A stretch of 64,000 bases of DNA from Maridesulfovibrio sp. (GCF_963676065.1 NZ_OY780933.1:806001-870000), one strand, 5' to 3'. Shown: positions 53,399 to 64,000, counted from the first letter of the stretch. Program-made: numbers and translations. Notes: generated from the letters alone by a model not told the origin.

Positions 53399-54273
53399 TG
53401 TCCAAGCAACTGAAAATCGGTTTGCCCAAAGGTTCCCTGCAGGATGCTACAATCAAACTCTTCGCCAAGTCCGGATGGAAAATAAATCTGCACCACAGAA
53501 ACTATTTTCCTGATGTAAATGATGACGAGCTGAACATTTCCATGTGCCGGGTTCAGGAAATTTCCCGTTACATCGAGGATGGAATTCTCGACTGCGGTCT
53601 GGCCGGAAGGGACTGGGTTCTTGAAAATAAATCCGATGTTATCGAAATTTCCAGCCTTGTATATTCTAAGGTAAGTAACCGTCCCGCACGCTGGATTCTT
53701 GCAGTTGCCGGAGATTCTAAATTCCACAAACCGGAAGATCTAGCCGGTAAAAAAATCGCCACAGAACTGCTGGGCGCTACCAAAGAATATTTTGAATCAA
53801 AAAACATCCCTGTTGATGTTTTTTATTCATGGGGTGCCACCGAAGCAAAGGTTGTTGAAGGACTTTGCGATGCCATAGTTGAAGTTACCGAAACCGGAAC
53901 TACAATCAAAGCACACGGCCTTCGCGTAATCGACGAGGTTATGTCCACTAATACCGTTTTCATCGTCAACAAAGAGGCATGGAACGATCCGTGGAAACGC
54001 AAAAAAATAGAAAACATCAATCTCCTGCTTCAGGGTGCGCTGCGGGCTGAAAAAATGGTCGGCCTGAAAATGAACATGCCCAAAGCATCACTTGAAAAAG
54101 CCATGGACGTGATGCCCAGCCTGAACTCCCCCACCGTATCAGCCCTTTCAGATCCCGAATGGGTATCTGTTGAAATCATGGTTGAAGAAGTGATCGTACG
54201 CGAACTCATTCCCGAACTCATCGATATGGGCGCGGAAGGTATTATCGAATACCCGCTTAATAAAGTTATTTAA
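53398..54273 (+). CDS. hisG: ATP phosphoribosyltransferase, long form
   Basis: 291 residues, the homohexameric long form with a C-terminal regulatory ACT-like domain (KKIENINLLLQGALRAEKMV to the end), so no HisZ partner is needed. Catalytic part: IGLPKGSLQDATIKLFAKSG, DCGLAGRDWVLEN, the PRPP loop VEVTETGTTIKAHGLRVIDE. First and feedback-regulated step of histidine synthesis. Coupled to hisI; other his genes are not nearby. Confidence 0.97.
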   Translation: MSKQLKIGLPKGSLQDATIKLFAKSGWKINLHHRNYFPDVNDDELNISMCRVQEISRYIEDGILDCGLAGRDWVLENKSDVIEISSLVYSKVSNRPARWILAVAGDSKFHKPEDLAGKKIATELLGATKEYFESKNIPVDVFYSWGATEAKVVEGLCDAIVEVTETGTTIKAHGLRVIDEVMSTNTVFIVNKEAWNDPWKRKKIENINLLLQGALRAEKMVGLKMNMPKASLEKAMDVMPSLNSPTVSALSDPEWVSVEIMVEEVIVRELIPELIDMGAEGIIEYPLNKVI

Positions 54274-54289
54274 GTCCCCGCATCATACC

Positions 54290-54331
54290 CCGGCAGGAAA
54301 CAGTTCTATATATGTTTCCTGCCGGTTTTTT
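54290..54331 (+). terminator. Intrinsic terminator of hisIG
   Basis: CCGGCAGGAAACA ... TGTTTCCTGCCGG perfect 13-bp stem followed by six T's. Confidence 0.93.
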
Positions 54332-54547
54332 AAAATTATCTTTTCTACCCGTATTTATTCGAAAAAATTAATACGCCTCATCAGATTTCTTGACCGCCTG
54401 TCATTTCTTTGCATTTTTACATAAGAAGATTTAATAAGCCTTACCCAGCCGACATAATTTAAAGGTTCGGGGTGACTTAACCCCTTTCAGAGGAAATACA
54501 CAGCAGAATTAAGGTTAATCAAAAGGGTTTAAGCCGCCGGAGAAAAC

Positions 54548-54703
54548 ATGTTTAAACTTCTTATCTTCATAGCAATTTTAATACTGATATTCGGGTACCG
54601 TAAAAAACAAAAAGCCAAAGGCGGTATTAATATCAATACCATTCTCATGGCCGCCCTTGTGGTCCTTTTTATTATTTCCCTACTTACAAGATTTCAAAAT
54701 TAA
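54548..54703 (+). CDS. Small membrane protein, 51 residues
   Basis: ATG at 54548 preceded by CCGGAG six bases upstream. Translates to a hydrophobic helix (LLIFIAILILIFGY), a basic stretch (RKKQKAKGG) and a second helix (ILMAALVVLFIISLL), ending TRFQN. Looks like a two-helix membrane protein; function unknown. Upstream (54274-54547) lies a terminator and a GGGGTGACTTAACCCC hairpin at about 54468; no neighbour suggests a role. Confidence 0.55.
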   Translation: MFKLLIFIAILILIFGYRKKQKAKGGININTILMAALVVLFIISLLTRFQN

Positions 54704-54808
54704 TCTACCTGTAAATCACGTTTATCGATCACTAACTATTTATGATATAATTGTATTACAAAGAGTTAATGGTTGCTTATTTACGTGATGATTAATTTTA
54801 TATTTACA

Positions 54809-54838
54809 TTGAAATTCAATCCGTACTGATAGTATTCT
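54809..54838 (+). promoter_or_regulatory. Promoter-like sequence of the candidate small RNA
   Basis: TTGAAA (54809-54814) and TATTCT (54833-54838) with an 18-bp spacer; five of six and four of six matches to the sigma-70 consensus. It would start transcription near 54845, exactly before the first hairpin. Confidence 0.45.
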
Positions 54839-54844
54839 AGCAGC

Positions 54845-54948
54845 CTTCGGCAATTGTTACTCCACTCAACGATTGCCGAATCAGGTTATTAAATGACCTC
54901 TGTTGTTGAGAACGGTTGCCGTATGAAAATGGCAGCCGTTCTTTTTTT
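54845..54948 (+). ncRNA. Candidate small non-coding RNA, about 104 nt
   Basis: Three stems in a row: TTCGGCAAT/ATTGCCGAA (54846-54854 with 54872-54880, perfect 9 bp), AGGTTAT/ATGACCT (54883-54889 with 54893-54899, one G-U), and an intrinsic terminator AGAACGGTTGCC/GGCAGCCGTTCT (54909-54920 with 54931-54942, one G-U) followed by six T's. The first loop contains ACTCC, complementary to Shine-Dalgarno sequences. No open frame lies inside. No family recognised. It could instead be a 5' leader or attenuator for the MerR-like gene at 55101. Confidence 0.5.
54909..54948 (+). terminator. Intrinsic terminator with no gene in front
   Basis: Strong 12-bp stem and TTTTTT, 205 bp beyond the small membrane protein and 152 bp before the next gene. 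It most simply ends the candidate small RNA. Confidence 0.9.
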
Positions 54949-55100
54949 AAGCCTATTGACCTAGTAGACGATTAAGGTTATCGATAACTAAATTATTTGC
55001 TAAATACGAATTATATTGAATTATTTTTTAGACGATTAGAGAAAAATAAACCATTCCCAGCTTTACTGCCGGAATATGAAATACATACAGGATTCAAATA

Positions 55101-56060
55101 ATGACTACCGAAACATTCACCCATAGAGAGCTTTCCAATATTACCGGAGTATCGGTCACGACTATTAAAAGCTACCGCAAAAAATTTCCCGAATTCTTTT
55201 TTATAGTAGGCCACGGCAAGCCGCTGCGCTTTAGAAAAGGTGCTGACAAGCTCTGCCTGCGCATAAGGGATCTTTTTAATAAAAATCTATCGGTAAGGCA
55301 GATTAGAGATAAACTTTTAACAGAATTTGAATCAGTTAAAGAAAATAGTCAGTTATCGGTAAAGAAAGATATATCCCAAGTAAATAATGAAGATTTTGAA
55401 AAACTGGCTAAGACTACAGCCCAGATGATGAATGGAATGGCAGCACTTGTAACTGCGCAGGCCAAATCGGAACAACGGCTGGTGCGGATGGAAAAATCTC
55501 TGAAAGAATTCATTGCTGCACAATCTGAAAAAACTTCAGAAACAGCTGAGATTTTGAAGGAAATTAAGGAGATCATATCTGCTTCAGGAGGCCTGCAGCA
55601 ACCGGAAAGAATCACAGCTAAAAAAGTTGTCACAATCAAAAAATATGATGGAGATTCTGAATCATACTCACTTGATGCTGATAGTTCTGCCATTGAACCG
55701 GAATCTGATTTCCTTGAACTGCCGGTAGTTATCCATTCGGATACCGGAGATTTTCTTGGTATGCCCGGTAAACCAGGCCATCCATTCACTCTGGAGGAGC
55801 TGGTCAATCTGGTAAGCATTCGCAAGGAAGATAACTCCGCTAAAGTATGGCACAGGCAGGGCCGGGACTGGGTGTTGGCTGTGAAAGCTCCTGAGGGACC
55901 GCTTTATGAATTGCATTTCAGCCGGACCCATACACCTAAAGGAAATATTGTTTCTTTTTTCAAGCGCCTTGATATTAACTCCGAATCACAAAGCCCTGCT
56001 GAAATCCTATCCTTTTTCAGGGAAATGCGAGATTTGATCGATACCATTGAGACAACGTAA
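55101..56060 (+). CDS. MerR-like helix-turn-helix protein with coiled coil and unknown C-terminal domain
   Basis: 319 residues. N-terminal 75 residues: helix-turn-helix (FTHRELSNITGVSVTTIKSY) and wing (IRDLFNKNLSVRQIRDKLL). A coiled coil follows (MMNGMAALVTAQAKSEQRLV, SEKTSETAEILKEIKEIISA). The C-terminal 130 residues form a separate beta-rich domain (GKPGHPFTLEELVNLVSIRK, WHRQGRDWVLAVKAPEGPLY) that I do not recognise. Same HTH-plus-coiled-coil plan as the protein at 19445-20122 but with this extra domain. Preceded by the candidate small RNA. Confidence 0.7.
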   Translation: MTTETFTHRELSNITGVSVTTIKSYRKKFPEFFFIVGHGKPLRFRKGADKLCLRIRDLFNKNLSVRQIRDKLLTEFESVKENSQLSVKKDISQVNNEDFEKLAKTTAQMMNGMAALVTAQAKSEQRLVRMEKSLKEFIAAQSEKTSETAEILKEIKEIISASGGLQQPERITAKKVVTIKKYDGDSESYSLDADSSAIEPESDFLELPVVIHSDTGDFLGMPGKPGHPFTLEELVNLVSIRKEDNSAKVWHRQGRDWVLAVKAPEGPLYELHFSRTHTPKGNIVSFFKRLDINSESQSPAEILSFFREMRDLIDTIETT

Positions 56061-56216
56061 AAAATTATACGGATTCAGTTTGCATAAATAATGCTTATTC
56101 AGGTATTATCTTTTTGATATTCAATCATTCACCAATTTGTAAACTAACTATAGCAAATTACTTTTCTTTTTGACTATGGATAATGACTATTAAAATTATA
56201 AAATAAAACTTAACTG

Positions 56217-56241
56217 TCCTGCAACAGGAGGTTCCTTCCTG
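56217..56241 (+). promoter_or_regulatory. Leader with two alternative hairpins before glnA
   Basis: CAGGA (56225-56229) can pair with TCCTG upstream (56217-56221) or with TCCTG downstream (56237-56241) but not both. The element lies about 40 bp before the glnA start. It might be a switch; I did not match it to a known glutamine riboswitch. Confidence 0.3.
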
Positions 56242-56281
56242 AAAGGCGGTTATAACTTCTTATTACAAGGAGGAAACAACT

Positions 56282-57625
56282 GTGTCTGCGCCAATTTTTA
56301 ACTGCAAAAATGCTGATGATGTTCTGAAAGCTGTTCGGGATTACAACATCAGCTTCGTACAATTCTGGTTTGTTGATATTCTGGGAACCCTTAAAAGCTT
56401 CCAGATTACCCCAAAAGAACTTGAGACTTCCTTTGAAGAAGGCATGGGGTTTGATGGCTCTTCAATTCTCGGTTTCACGCGCATTGAAGAATCAGACATG
56501 ATTGCTATTCCCGACCCCACAACATTTCAACTCTGCTCATGGCGTCCCACTGAACGGCCGGTAGCCCGTATGTTCTGCGATATCCAGAACCCCGACGGAA
56601 CACCGTATGAAGGCGACAGCCGCTGGGTGCTCAAAAAAACTCTCGATAAAGCAGCCGAGCGTGGCTACACTTATTATGTAGGTCCAGAGCTTGAATTCTT
56701 TCTATTTCAAGACGAAAAAGGCACCAAGATCATCGACCGCGGCGGTTATTTTGACGCACCTCCGCTGGATCTCGGTAACGATGTTCGTCGTGACATCATT
56801 TTTTCACTGGAACAGATGGGTTACGATGTGGAATACAGCCACCATGAAGTAGCTCCCAGCCAGCACGAAATTGATCTGCGCTATGCTGAAGGAATGCGCA
56901 TGGCGGATACTGCCATGACTTATCGGGTTATAGTTAAGGAAGTTGCCCGCAAACACGGTATTTACGCGACCTTTATGCCTAAACCTATTTTTGGTGAAAA
57001 TGGGTCCGGCATGCACGTGCATCAGTCCCTGTTTAAAAATGGACGCAACGTTTTCTTCGATGCTAACGATGAATATCATCTCAGCGCGGAGGGCAAAAGC
57101 TACATAGCAGGTATTCTCAAACATTCACCGGAAATGACCTGTGTAACCAACCAGTGGGTCAATTCATACAAACGTCTGGTTCCCGGATACGAGGCACCGG
57201 TGTATGTATCATGGGCTCGCAAAAACCGCTCCACTCTGGTCAGGGTACCGATGTATAAACCCGGCAAGGAAAACGCCACCAGAATGGAACTGCGTTGTCC
57301 TGATCCGGCCGCTAACCCTTATCTCTGCTTTGCGGTGATGCTGCAGGCAGGACTCAAAGGAATTGACGAGGGTTACAAACTCCCGGATCCCATTGAAGAA
57401 AACATCTTCGCCATGGACGCTCCCACATTATCCGAGCACGGCATAACCGCCTTGCCCGGCAACCTTTACGAAGCTGCTGTGGCCATGAAGAACAGCGAAG
57501 TAATAAAGGAATGCCTCGGGGAACACATTCATAGCAATCTTTACCGCAATAAGATCAAAGAATGGGATAAATACCGCACTCAGGTAACTGAGTATGAAAT
57601 ATCAACCTATCTCCCCGTACTTTAA
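56282..57625 (+). CDS. glnA: Glutamine synthetase type I, alpha subgroup
   Basis: GTG start behind CAAGGAGG; 447 residues. Makes glutamine from glutamate, ammonia and ATP. Motifs: GFDGSSILGFTRIEESDM, YVGPELEFFLF, NGSGMHVHQSLFKNG, PGYEAPVYVSWARKNRS, PDPAANPYL. The length and the C-terminal stretch (LPGNLYEAAVAMKNSEVIKE) fit the GSI-alpha type, which lacks the adenylylation Tyr loop of E. coli; control is then by feedback or by the leader at 56217-56241. Confidence 0.96.
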   Translation: MSAPIFNCKNADDVLKAVRDYNISFVQFWFVDILGTLKSFQITPKELETSFEEGMGFDGSSILGFTRIEESDMIAIPDPTTFQLCSWRPTERPVARMFCDIQNPDGTPYEGDSRWVLKKTLDKAAERGYTYYVGPELEFFLFQDEKGTKIIDRGGYFDAPPLDLGNDVRRDIIFSLEQMGYDVEYSHHEVAPSQHEIDLRYAEGMRMADTAMTYRVIVKEVARKHGIYATFMPKPIFGENGSGMHVHQSLFKNGRNVFFDANDEYHLSAEGKSYIAGILKHSPEMTCVTNQWVNSYKRLVPGYEAPVYVSWARKNRSTLVRVPMYKPGKENATRMELRCPDPAANPYLCFAVMLQAGLKGIDEGYKLPDPIEENIFAMDAPTLSEHGITALPGNLYEAAVAMKNSEVIKECLGEHIHSNLYRNKIKEWDKYRTQVTEYEISTYLPVL

Positions 57626-57635
57626 TTAAAATATG

Positions 57636-57665
57636 TAAGCCCGGTTCTTGTCTGAATCGGGCTTA
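57636..57665 (+). terminator. Probable intrinsic terminator of glnA
   Basis: TAAGCCCG (57636-57643) pairs with CGGGCTTA (57658-57665), 10 bp beyond the glnA stop. The T run is poor, so read-through into the next gene is likely. Confidence 0.6.
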
Positions 57666-57689
57666 CTTATAAAAACAAGCCGAAATACT

Positions 57690-58793
57690 ATGCCTGAATT
57701 ATCCGTTCTGACAGAAAGATATAAACTTGAGTCACTCGGGTTACTGCCGGATTTCTGCCTGCAGGAAATATTTAATCGACAAGTAAGCAATGCCGCTACA
57801 GCAAAAATTGCAATTCTTCTATCTGAAGATAATCGCAATAAATTATTAGATAATTTTAATAATGTACGCAAACTGAAAATCAGAAAGATTATCGATAACT
57901 TTGAGAACAACCAGTTACAAATTCCGTTCTCAAGATTTGAAAAAATCTGTGAAGATTTAATGGACAGAGTTCAGGAACTAAAAGAAAACGGTAAAATTCA
58001 GGTACCGCAGATAAATCTTGATGAATCAATTTTAAACAGCTCGAATGAACTGTCAGATTTTTCTGACAACCTGCCCCGCTTCAATTTTTATCACAACGAC
58101 CAGCACGATCTAATCTCCTGGTGGAACTTAGCAGCAAAGAACATAAAAGCTCTTTTCGGTAAGCGGGCACAGACTGAAGACATCATCCTTGAAAGATTGG
58201 ATGATGAATTCAGTGTTGAAATTTTCACTCATTCAATCGATGCACTTAGAAAAAATGAATTTAGGGACAAAGTTGAGGAAGTAAGGGCTGCTGCTTTTAA
58301 AGAATATGAACTGCGCTTAAATCTTATTGAATATTTTCTGCTGGACCTGATTGATAAACAGAGCAACCGCTTTTTTGCATCCAGACTCGCAGCCCTTTTC
58401 CCGGAACCTGAATCAATGCGTTCCAGGCTTCTACAGGACGGTCCCCTGCTCCTTATTCCGGCTGTGAAAGATGAACTCACAGCCGAAGACATCGCCATGT
58501 CTCTTTTTAAGCTTAAACTGATCTATGACGACTTAGGAGTTACAGGAATCGAAAAGCTTACAAATAAATCCAATATAAATTATTTCACAAAGGGGTTATC
58601 GATAAGCTTATCTAAAATGCCTCAAGATTATGCTGAACATATCATCGCAGAACGCAAAAAAGCAGAGCTGCATGATTTCGCTATCAAGCAGAAAATGGTC
58701 ATCGATGCCGCCACATGCATTCGGGATAATGTCAGCATCTATCTTATGCTTGAGTTGATGAGCAGCTATACTGTTTATGATTTTGAAGAATAG
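57690..58793 (+). CDS. Uncharacterised helical protein
   Basis: 367 residues from the ATG at 57690; the frame is open further upstream but overlaps the glnA terminator. Entirely helical, rich in Leu, Asn, Asp and Glu, no signal peptide or membrane helix (e.g. LSVLTERYKLESLGLLPDFC, YELRLNLIEYFLLDLIDKQS, LMLELMSSYTVYDFEE at the end). No motif recognised. Possibly co-transcribed with glnA by read-through. Convergent with the TPR lipoprotein gene, 33 bp away. Confidence 0.65.
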   Translation: MPELSVLTERYKLESLGLLPDFCLQEIFNRQVSNAATAKIAILLSEDNRNKLLDNFNNVRKLKIRKIIDNFENNQLQIPFSRFEKICEDLMDRVQELKENGKIQVPQINLDESILNSSNELSDFSDNLPRFNFYHNDQHDLISWWNLAAKNIKALFGKRAQTEDIILERLDDEFSVEIFTHSIDALRKNEFRDKVEEVRAAAFKEYELRLNLIEYFLLDLIDKQSNRFFASRLAALFPEPESMRSRLLQDGPLLLIPAVKDELTAEDIAMSLFKLKLIYDDLGVTGIEKLTNKSNINYFTKGLSISLSKMPQDYAEHIIAERKKAELHDFAIKQKMVIDAATCIRDNVSIYLMLELMSSYTVYDFEE

Positions 58794-58826
58794 ATAACGG
58801 AAGGTTATCAGAAGTTCATCAATTCC

Positions 58827-59612
58827 TTATTTCTGCTGCAAATAATTAAGCTTATATCTTACGACGTTCGGATTTGGGTAGGTATCGACAATCTTTTGCA
58901 GCAACTCCGCAGCACGCTTGTACTCATGGCGATGTTCATAAATATCCGCGAGTGTAAAGCATGCTTCCGCATGTATTTCTTCCGGAACATTTTCCATTCC
59001 CAATAATTCATTCAGTTCCGATTCTGCCCTGTCCCAAGCCTGAATTAATGTCAGGGTTGTAGCCATTTCAAACATTGCCCGGGCTTTTGTCTTCTGATTA
59101 TCTGTAGTTTCCACTATGTCACTATACGTATAAATAGCGAGGTCATAGTTTCTAAGATTACGGAATGTATCGGCCAGCAGAGATCTTGTGGAATCAAGTT
59201 GTTCTTGAGGCTGGTCGGGAAATTCAAGACTTTTTTCAAGAGCTTCGGCAGCAGTTCTATACTGTCCGGTACGGATATACATTTCAGCAAGCTGACGCTT
59301 CAGCTTAGCTCCCTGCTTGGGGTTATGACCGAATTCAAGATACATGGCTTCAAGAATTGCGATCCCCTGTTCGCTGTCATGGCGCACTTCAGCTGCAATT
59401 TTAATAAGGCAATTCCAAGCTTCAAGACGTTCCTTTCCCTGAGGATTATCTTGTAAATATCTTTCAAAACCTTTTTCAGAATCAGCATAAAAACCGCTTA
59501 TAAAATCAGCTCTTGCCTTATCTAACACTTCCGAAGATTTATCAGCTGGTTTATCGCACCCCTGCGCCATAAGCAGCAGGGATGCGATAATTATAACAAA
59601 GAATCTTTTCAT
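58827..59612 (-). CDS. TPR-repeat lipoprotein
   Basis: 261 residues. Lipoprotein signal with lipobox MAQGC near residue 19 (FVIIIASLLLMAQGC). Mature part is a set of tetratricopeptide-like helices (ADFISGFYADSEKGFERYLQ, MYIRTGQYRTAAEALEKSLE, ADIYEHRHEYKRAAELLQKI). Scaffold for protein assembly on a membrane; partner unknown. Start overlaps the gyrA stop by one base, so it is the tail of the gyrB-gyrA transcript. Confidence 0.85.
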   Translation of the reverse strand: MKRFFVIIIASLLLMAQGCDKPADKSSEVLDKARADFISGFYADSEKGFERYLQDNPQGKERLEAWNCLIKIAAEVRHDSEQGIAILEAMYLEFGHNPKQGAKLKRQLAEMYIRTGQYRTAAEALEKSLEFPDQPQEQLDSTRSLLADTFRNLRNYDLAIYTYSDIVETTDNQKTKARAMFEMATTLTLIQAWDRAESELNELLGMENVPEEIHAEACFTLADIYEHRHEYKRAAELLQKIVDTYPNPNVVRYKLNYLQQK

Positions 59613-62065
59613 TATTCGGATTCGTCGCCTTCAGTTTCGGAAATTAATTCATCATTAGTATCCTGAACAAGATCAAAACCGACAACATGGTCATTTTCAT
59701 CCATGCGTACAAGGCGAACTCCCTGAGTAGCGCGACCAACAAGGGAAACATCTTTCACACCCATGCGGATGATTTTGTTTCCGGAGGTCAACAGCACAAC
59801 TTCATCTTCAGGAGAAACCATGATGGAACCGAGAACCTTACCGGTCTTTGTGGTCACCCTCATACTGATGATGCCTTTACCGCCACGGGTCTGTAAACGA
59901 TGCTGCTCGATGTCGGTGCGCTTACCATATCCGCCTTCGGAGATAGTCAGCAGCTGGCAACGTTCTGCATCGCCGGTTACAACACCGGAAACAACCTTAT
60001 CACCGGGGCGAAGGGCTATGCCTTTAACACCGCTGGCCACCCGGCCCATAGCGCGGGCATCCTGACAGCTGAAGCGGATGGAGGTACCGTTTTTAGTAAC
60101 CAGTACAGCTTCGGAATCAGCAGTGATTTCCTTAACTGTGATCAGTTCATCACCTTCTTTAAGGGCAACGGCGCGAATACCGGACTGGCGGCAGTTGCGG
60201 TAAAGAGCGATGGAAGAACGCTTGATCATTCCATTCTTGGTTACGAACAGGAAGAAACTTTCCTCTTCAAACTCACGCATGGTCAAAGCAGTAGCGATGG
60301 TTTCATCCTTTTCAAGGGGCAGCAGGTTGGCGATATGAGCGCCTCTTGCGATGCGGCTTGCTTCAGGTACCTGATGAACTTTGATTTTGAACATCTTACC
60401 CTTGGAAGTAAACAGCAGCAGATATTGATGGTTCGAGGTGGTCAGGAAGGTGTGGATAAAATCACCATCCTTGGTCTGAACACCTGCAATACCTTTACCG
60501 CCACGCTTCTGCTTATGGTAGTTGGAAAGCGGAGTACGCTTGATGTAACCCCTTCTGGAAAGAGTAATGACAGCGTCGTCATCGGGGATCAGATCTTCGA
60601 TGTCGATATCATCGGGGTTGTGATCCATGAGCACGGTCTTACGCTCTGTCGCGTAGTTTTCTTTAATCTCGACCAGCTCATCGCGGATAACACCTTTAAG
60701 CACTTCCTCATTAGCGAGAATGGACTTGAAGTATTCGATCTTCTTGAGAATCTCTGCGTATTCTTCAAGCAGTTTTTCATGCTCGAGGTTGGTAAGTCTC
60801 TGCAATCGCATATCGAGAATGGCCTGAGCCTGAACCTTGGAAAGTTCAAATCTTTCCATAAGTCCGATACGTGCATCATCACCGTTTTTGGAAGCGCGGA
60901 TAATTTTGACAACTTCATCAATGTTATCAAGGGCGATGCGCAGACCTTCGAGAATGTGGGCGCGTTTTTCGCACTTATCGAGATCGAAACGGGTGCGGCG
61001 GATAATGACTTCACGGCGATGTTCAAGAAATGCGGACAGAACCTGTTTCAGGTTCATAAGCATCGGCCTGTTACCGGAAACAGCCATCATGTTGATGCCG
61101 AAACTTGTTTCAAGCTGGGTGAATTTATAGAGTGAGTTGATGATGATATCAGCTATTGCGCCCTTTTTGAGGTCGACTACAACGCGGATACCTTTACGGT
61201 CGGATTCATCACGCAGGTCGGATACACCTTCAATCTTACCTTCACCTACCAGCTGGGCGATCTTCTCGACCATACTGGATTTATTCAAAGCGTAAGGAAT
61301 CTCGGTGATGACGATGGACTGACGGCCGTTTTTCTTTTCCTCAACATTCACGACACCGCGAATTTTGATGGAACCGCGTCCGGTCAAGTAAGCTTCACGA
61401 AGTCCCTTGCCGCCGAAACAAAGTGCTCCGGTAGGGAAATCAGGACCCTTGATATGGTCCATGAGGTCTTCGATTTCACACTCGGGGGTATCGAGCAGAT
61501 GCATGGTACCGTTGATCAGCTCTCCGAGGTTGTGAGGCGGAATATTAGTAGCCATACCGACCGCGATACCTGAAGTTCCGTTCAGCAGCAGGTTAGGTAC
61601 CTTGGTTGGTAGAACAGAAGGTTCCTGCAGTGAGTTATCGTAGTTGTCGCGGAAATCGACAGTCTTTTTTTCAAGGTCAGCCAGAAATTCTGAACTGAGC
61701 TTGGACATCCTTGCTTCGGTGTAACGCATAGCCGCAGCGGCGTCGCCGTCAATAGAACCGAAGTTACCCTGACCATCCACCAGAGGATCGCGCATGGAAA
61801 ATTCCTGCGCCATACGGACCAAAGCGTCGTAAACGGCGGAATCACCATGCGGGTGATATTTACCGATTACATCACCGACAACACGAGCCGATTTTTTATA
61901 CGCCCTGTTGTAGCTGTTTCCCAGCTCGTGCATGGCGTAGAGAATACGCCTGTGTACAGGCTTCAGGCCGTCCCTTACATCAGGGATGGCGCGGCCTATG
62001 ATAACGCTCAAGGAGTACTCGAGGTACGATTTCTTAAGCTCTTCTTCAATTGTGATTTGAGGCAT
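59612..62065 (-). CDS. gyrA: DNA gyrase subunit A
   Basis: 817 residues. Breakage-reunion domain with [20 protein letters not shown], active Tyr 115 in [10 protein letters not shown], and quinolone region [10 protein letters not shown] (Ser 76 and Asp 80 at the usual resistance positions are the sensitive type). C-terminal beta-pinwheel has the GyrA-box [10 protein letters not shown] and later [11 protein letters not shown]. Introduces negative supercoils with GyrB. 12 bp after gyrB, one base overlap with the TPR lipoprotein gene. Confidence 0.98.
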   Translation of the reverse strand: MPQITIEEELKKSYLEYSLSVIIGRAIPDVRDGLKPVHRRILYAMHELGNSYNRAYKKSARVVGDVIGKYHPHGDSAVYDALVRMAQEFSMRDPLVDGQGNFGSIDGDAAAAMRYTEARMSKLSSEFLADLEKKTVDFRDNYDNSLQEPSVLPTKVPNLLLNGTSGIAVGMATNIPPHNLGELINGTMHLLDTPECEIEDLMDHIKGPDFPTGALCFGGKGLREAYLTGRGSIKIRGVVNVEEKKNGRQSIVITEIPYALNKSSMVEKIAQLVGEGKIEGVSDLRDESDRKGIRVVVDLKKGAIADIIINSLYKFTQLETSFGINMMAVSGNRPMLMNLKQVLSAFLEHRREVIIRRTRFDLDKCEKRAHILEGLRIALDNIDEVVKIIRASKNGDDARIGLMERFELSKVQAQAILDMRLQRLTNLEHEKLLEEYAEILKKIEYFKSILANEEVLKGVIRDELVEIKENYATERKTVLMDHNPDDIDIEDLIPDDDAVITLSRRGYIKRTPLSNYHKQKRGGKGIAGVQTKDGDFIHTFLTTSNHQYLLLFTSKGKMFKIKVHQVPEASRIARGAHIANLLPLEKDETIATALTMREFEEESFFLFVTKNGMIKRSSIALYRNCRQSGIRAVALKEGDELITVKEITADSEAVLVTKNGTSIRFSCQDARAMGRVASGVKGIALRPGDKVVSGVVTGDAERCQLLTISEGGYGKRTDIEQHRLQTRGGKGIISMRVTTKTGKVLGSIMVSPEDEVVLLTSGNKIIRMGVKDVSLVGRATQGVRLVRMDENDHVVGFDLVQDTNDELISETEGDESE

Positions 62066-62077
62066 TGTTTCTCCGAA

Positions 62078-64000
<1,923 letters not shown>

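Larger units (their letters stand above)
54704..55100. other. Intergenic region containing the candidate small RNA
   Basis: 397 bp between the small membrane protein and the MerR-like gene. It contains a promoter-like pair, three hairpins and a strong terminator (54809-54948, described separately). Downstream is the palindrome GTTATCGATAAC (54977-54988) in the leader of the MerR-like gene. No open frame of interest. Confidence 0.6.

Noticed and set aside
59900..61135. 411-codon open frame on the plus strand opposite gyrA
   Set aside because: It is antisense to a well-supported gyrA with all motifs; the reverse frame is open only because of codon usage.

Overview
The window looks like chromosomal DNA of a Gram-negative anaerobe of the Desulfovibrionales (a marine, moderate-GC, Maridesulfovibrio-like organism). 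The assignment rests on a ferredoxin-dependent 2-oxoacid oxidoreductase operon, a flagellar motor/export cluster headed by motA and two motB-type genes, a heptose kinase and lipoproteins that imply an outer membrane, and a recalled family resemblance of many proteins. It is inference; no 16S rRNA or other RNA gene lies here. The window is almost entirely core genome: no insertion sequence, phage, CRISPR array or tRNA gene was seen. The right edge runs into gyrB (followed by gyrA), and parA, parB and two parS-type palindromes are present, so the window probably lies within tens of kilobases of the replication origin, with oriC beyond the right edge.

Layout. 1-3.4 kb: partial amidohydrolase, pyrB, pyrC. 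3.5-11 kb: HD protein with a degenerate nucleotidyltransferase-like N-terminus, phosphofructokinase, exported propeller-like protein, DUF1992 protein, a PP2C phosphatase/STAS partner-switching pair, heptose kinase. 11-13.4 kb: parB, an inverted zinc-ribbon gene, parA, parS. 13.5-20.2 kb: UDP-glucuronate epimerase, NfeD/slipin pair, a possible UDG-fold protein overlapping coaBC, a lipoprotein, a MerR-like coiled-coil protein. 20.2-25.2 kb (+): queA, vor operon, aroE. 25.4-28.5 kb (-): semialdehyde dehydrogenase, LysM lytic transglycosylase. 29-36.8 kb: rRNA methyltransferase (+), then on the minus strand era, yggS, motA-motB-motB-fliL-fliN-fliO-fliP-fliQ. 37.3-46.3 kb (-): topA, Hpt protein, amino-acid permease, RND pump with its adaptor. 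46.5-51.6 kb (-): sensor kinase/HD-GYP pair, nhaA. 52.4-58.8 kb (+): fur-like regulator, hisI-hisG, a 51-residue membrane protein, a candidate small RNA, a second MerR-like coiled-coil protein, glnA, an unknown protein. 58.8-64 kb (-): TPR lipoprotein, gyrA, gyrB (partial).

What stands out is mostly non-coding or architectural. There is a three-hairpin candidate small RNA near 54.85-54.95 kb. A dispersed intergenic repeat family occurs in at least five copies; one supplies the ribosome-binding site of fliQ and one sits between the adaptor and pump genes of the RND system. FliN carries four copies of a Trp-containing motif. parA and parB are split by an inverted gene. An intrinsic terminator lies immediately in front of the vor operon ribosome-binding site, and mutually exclusive hairpins lie in the glnA leader. 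I did not find a clear, wholly new multi-gene system; the candidates above are the best leads.
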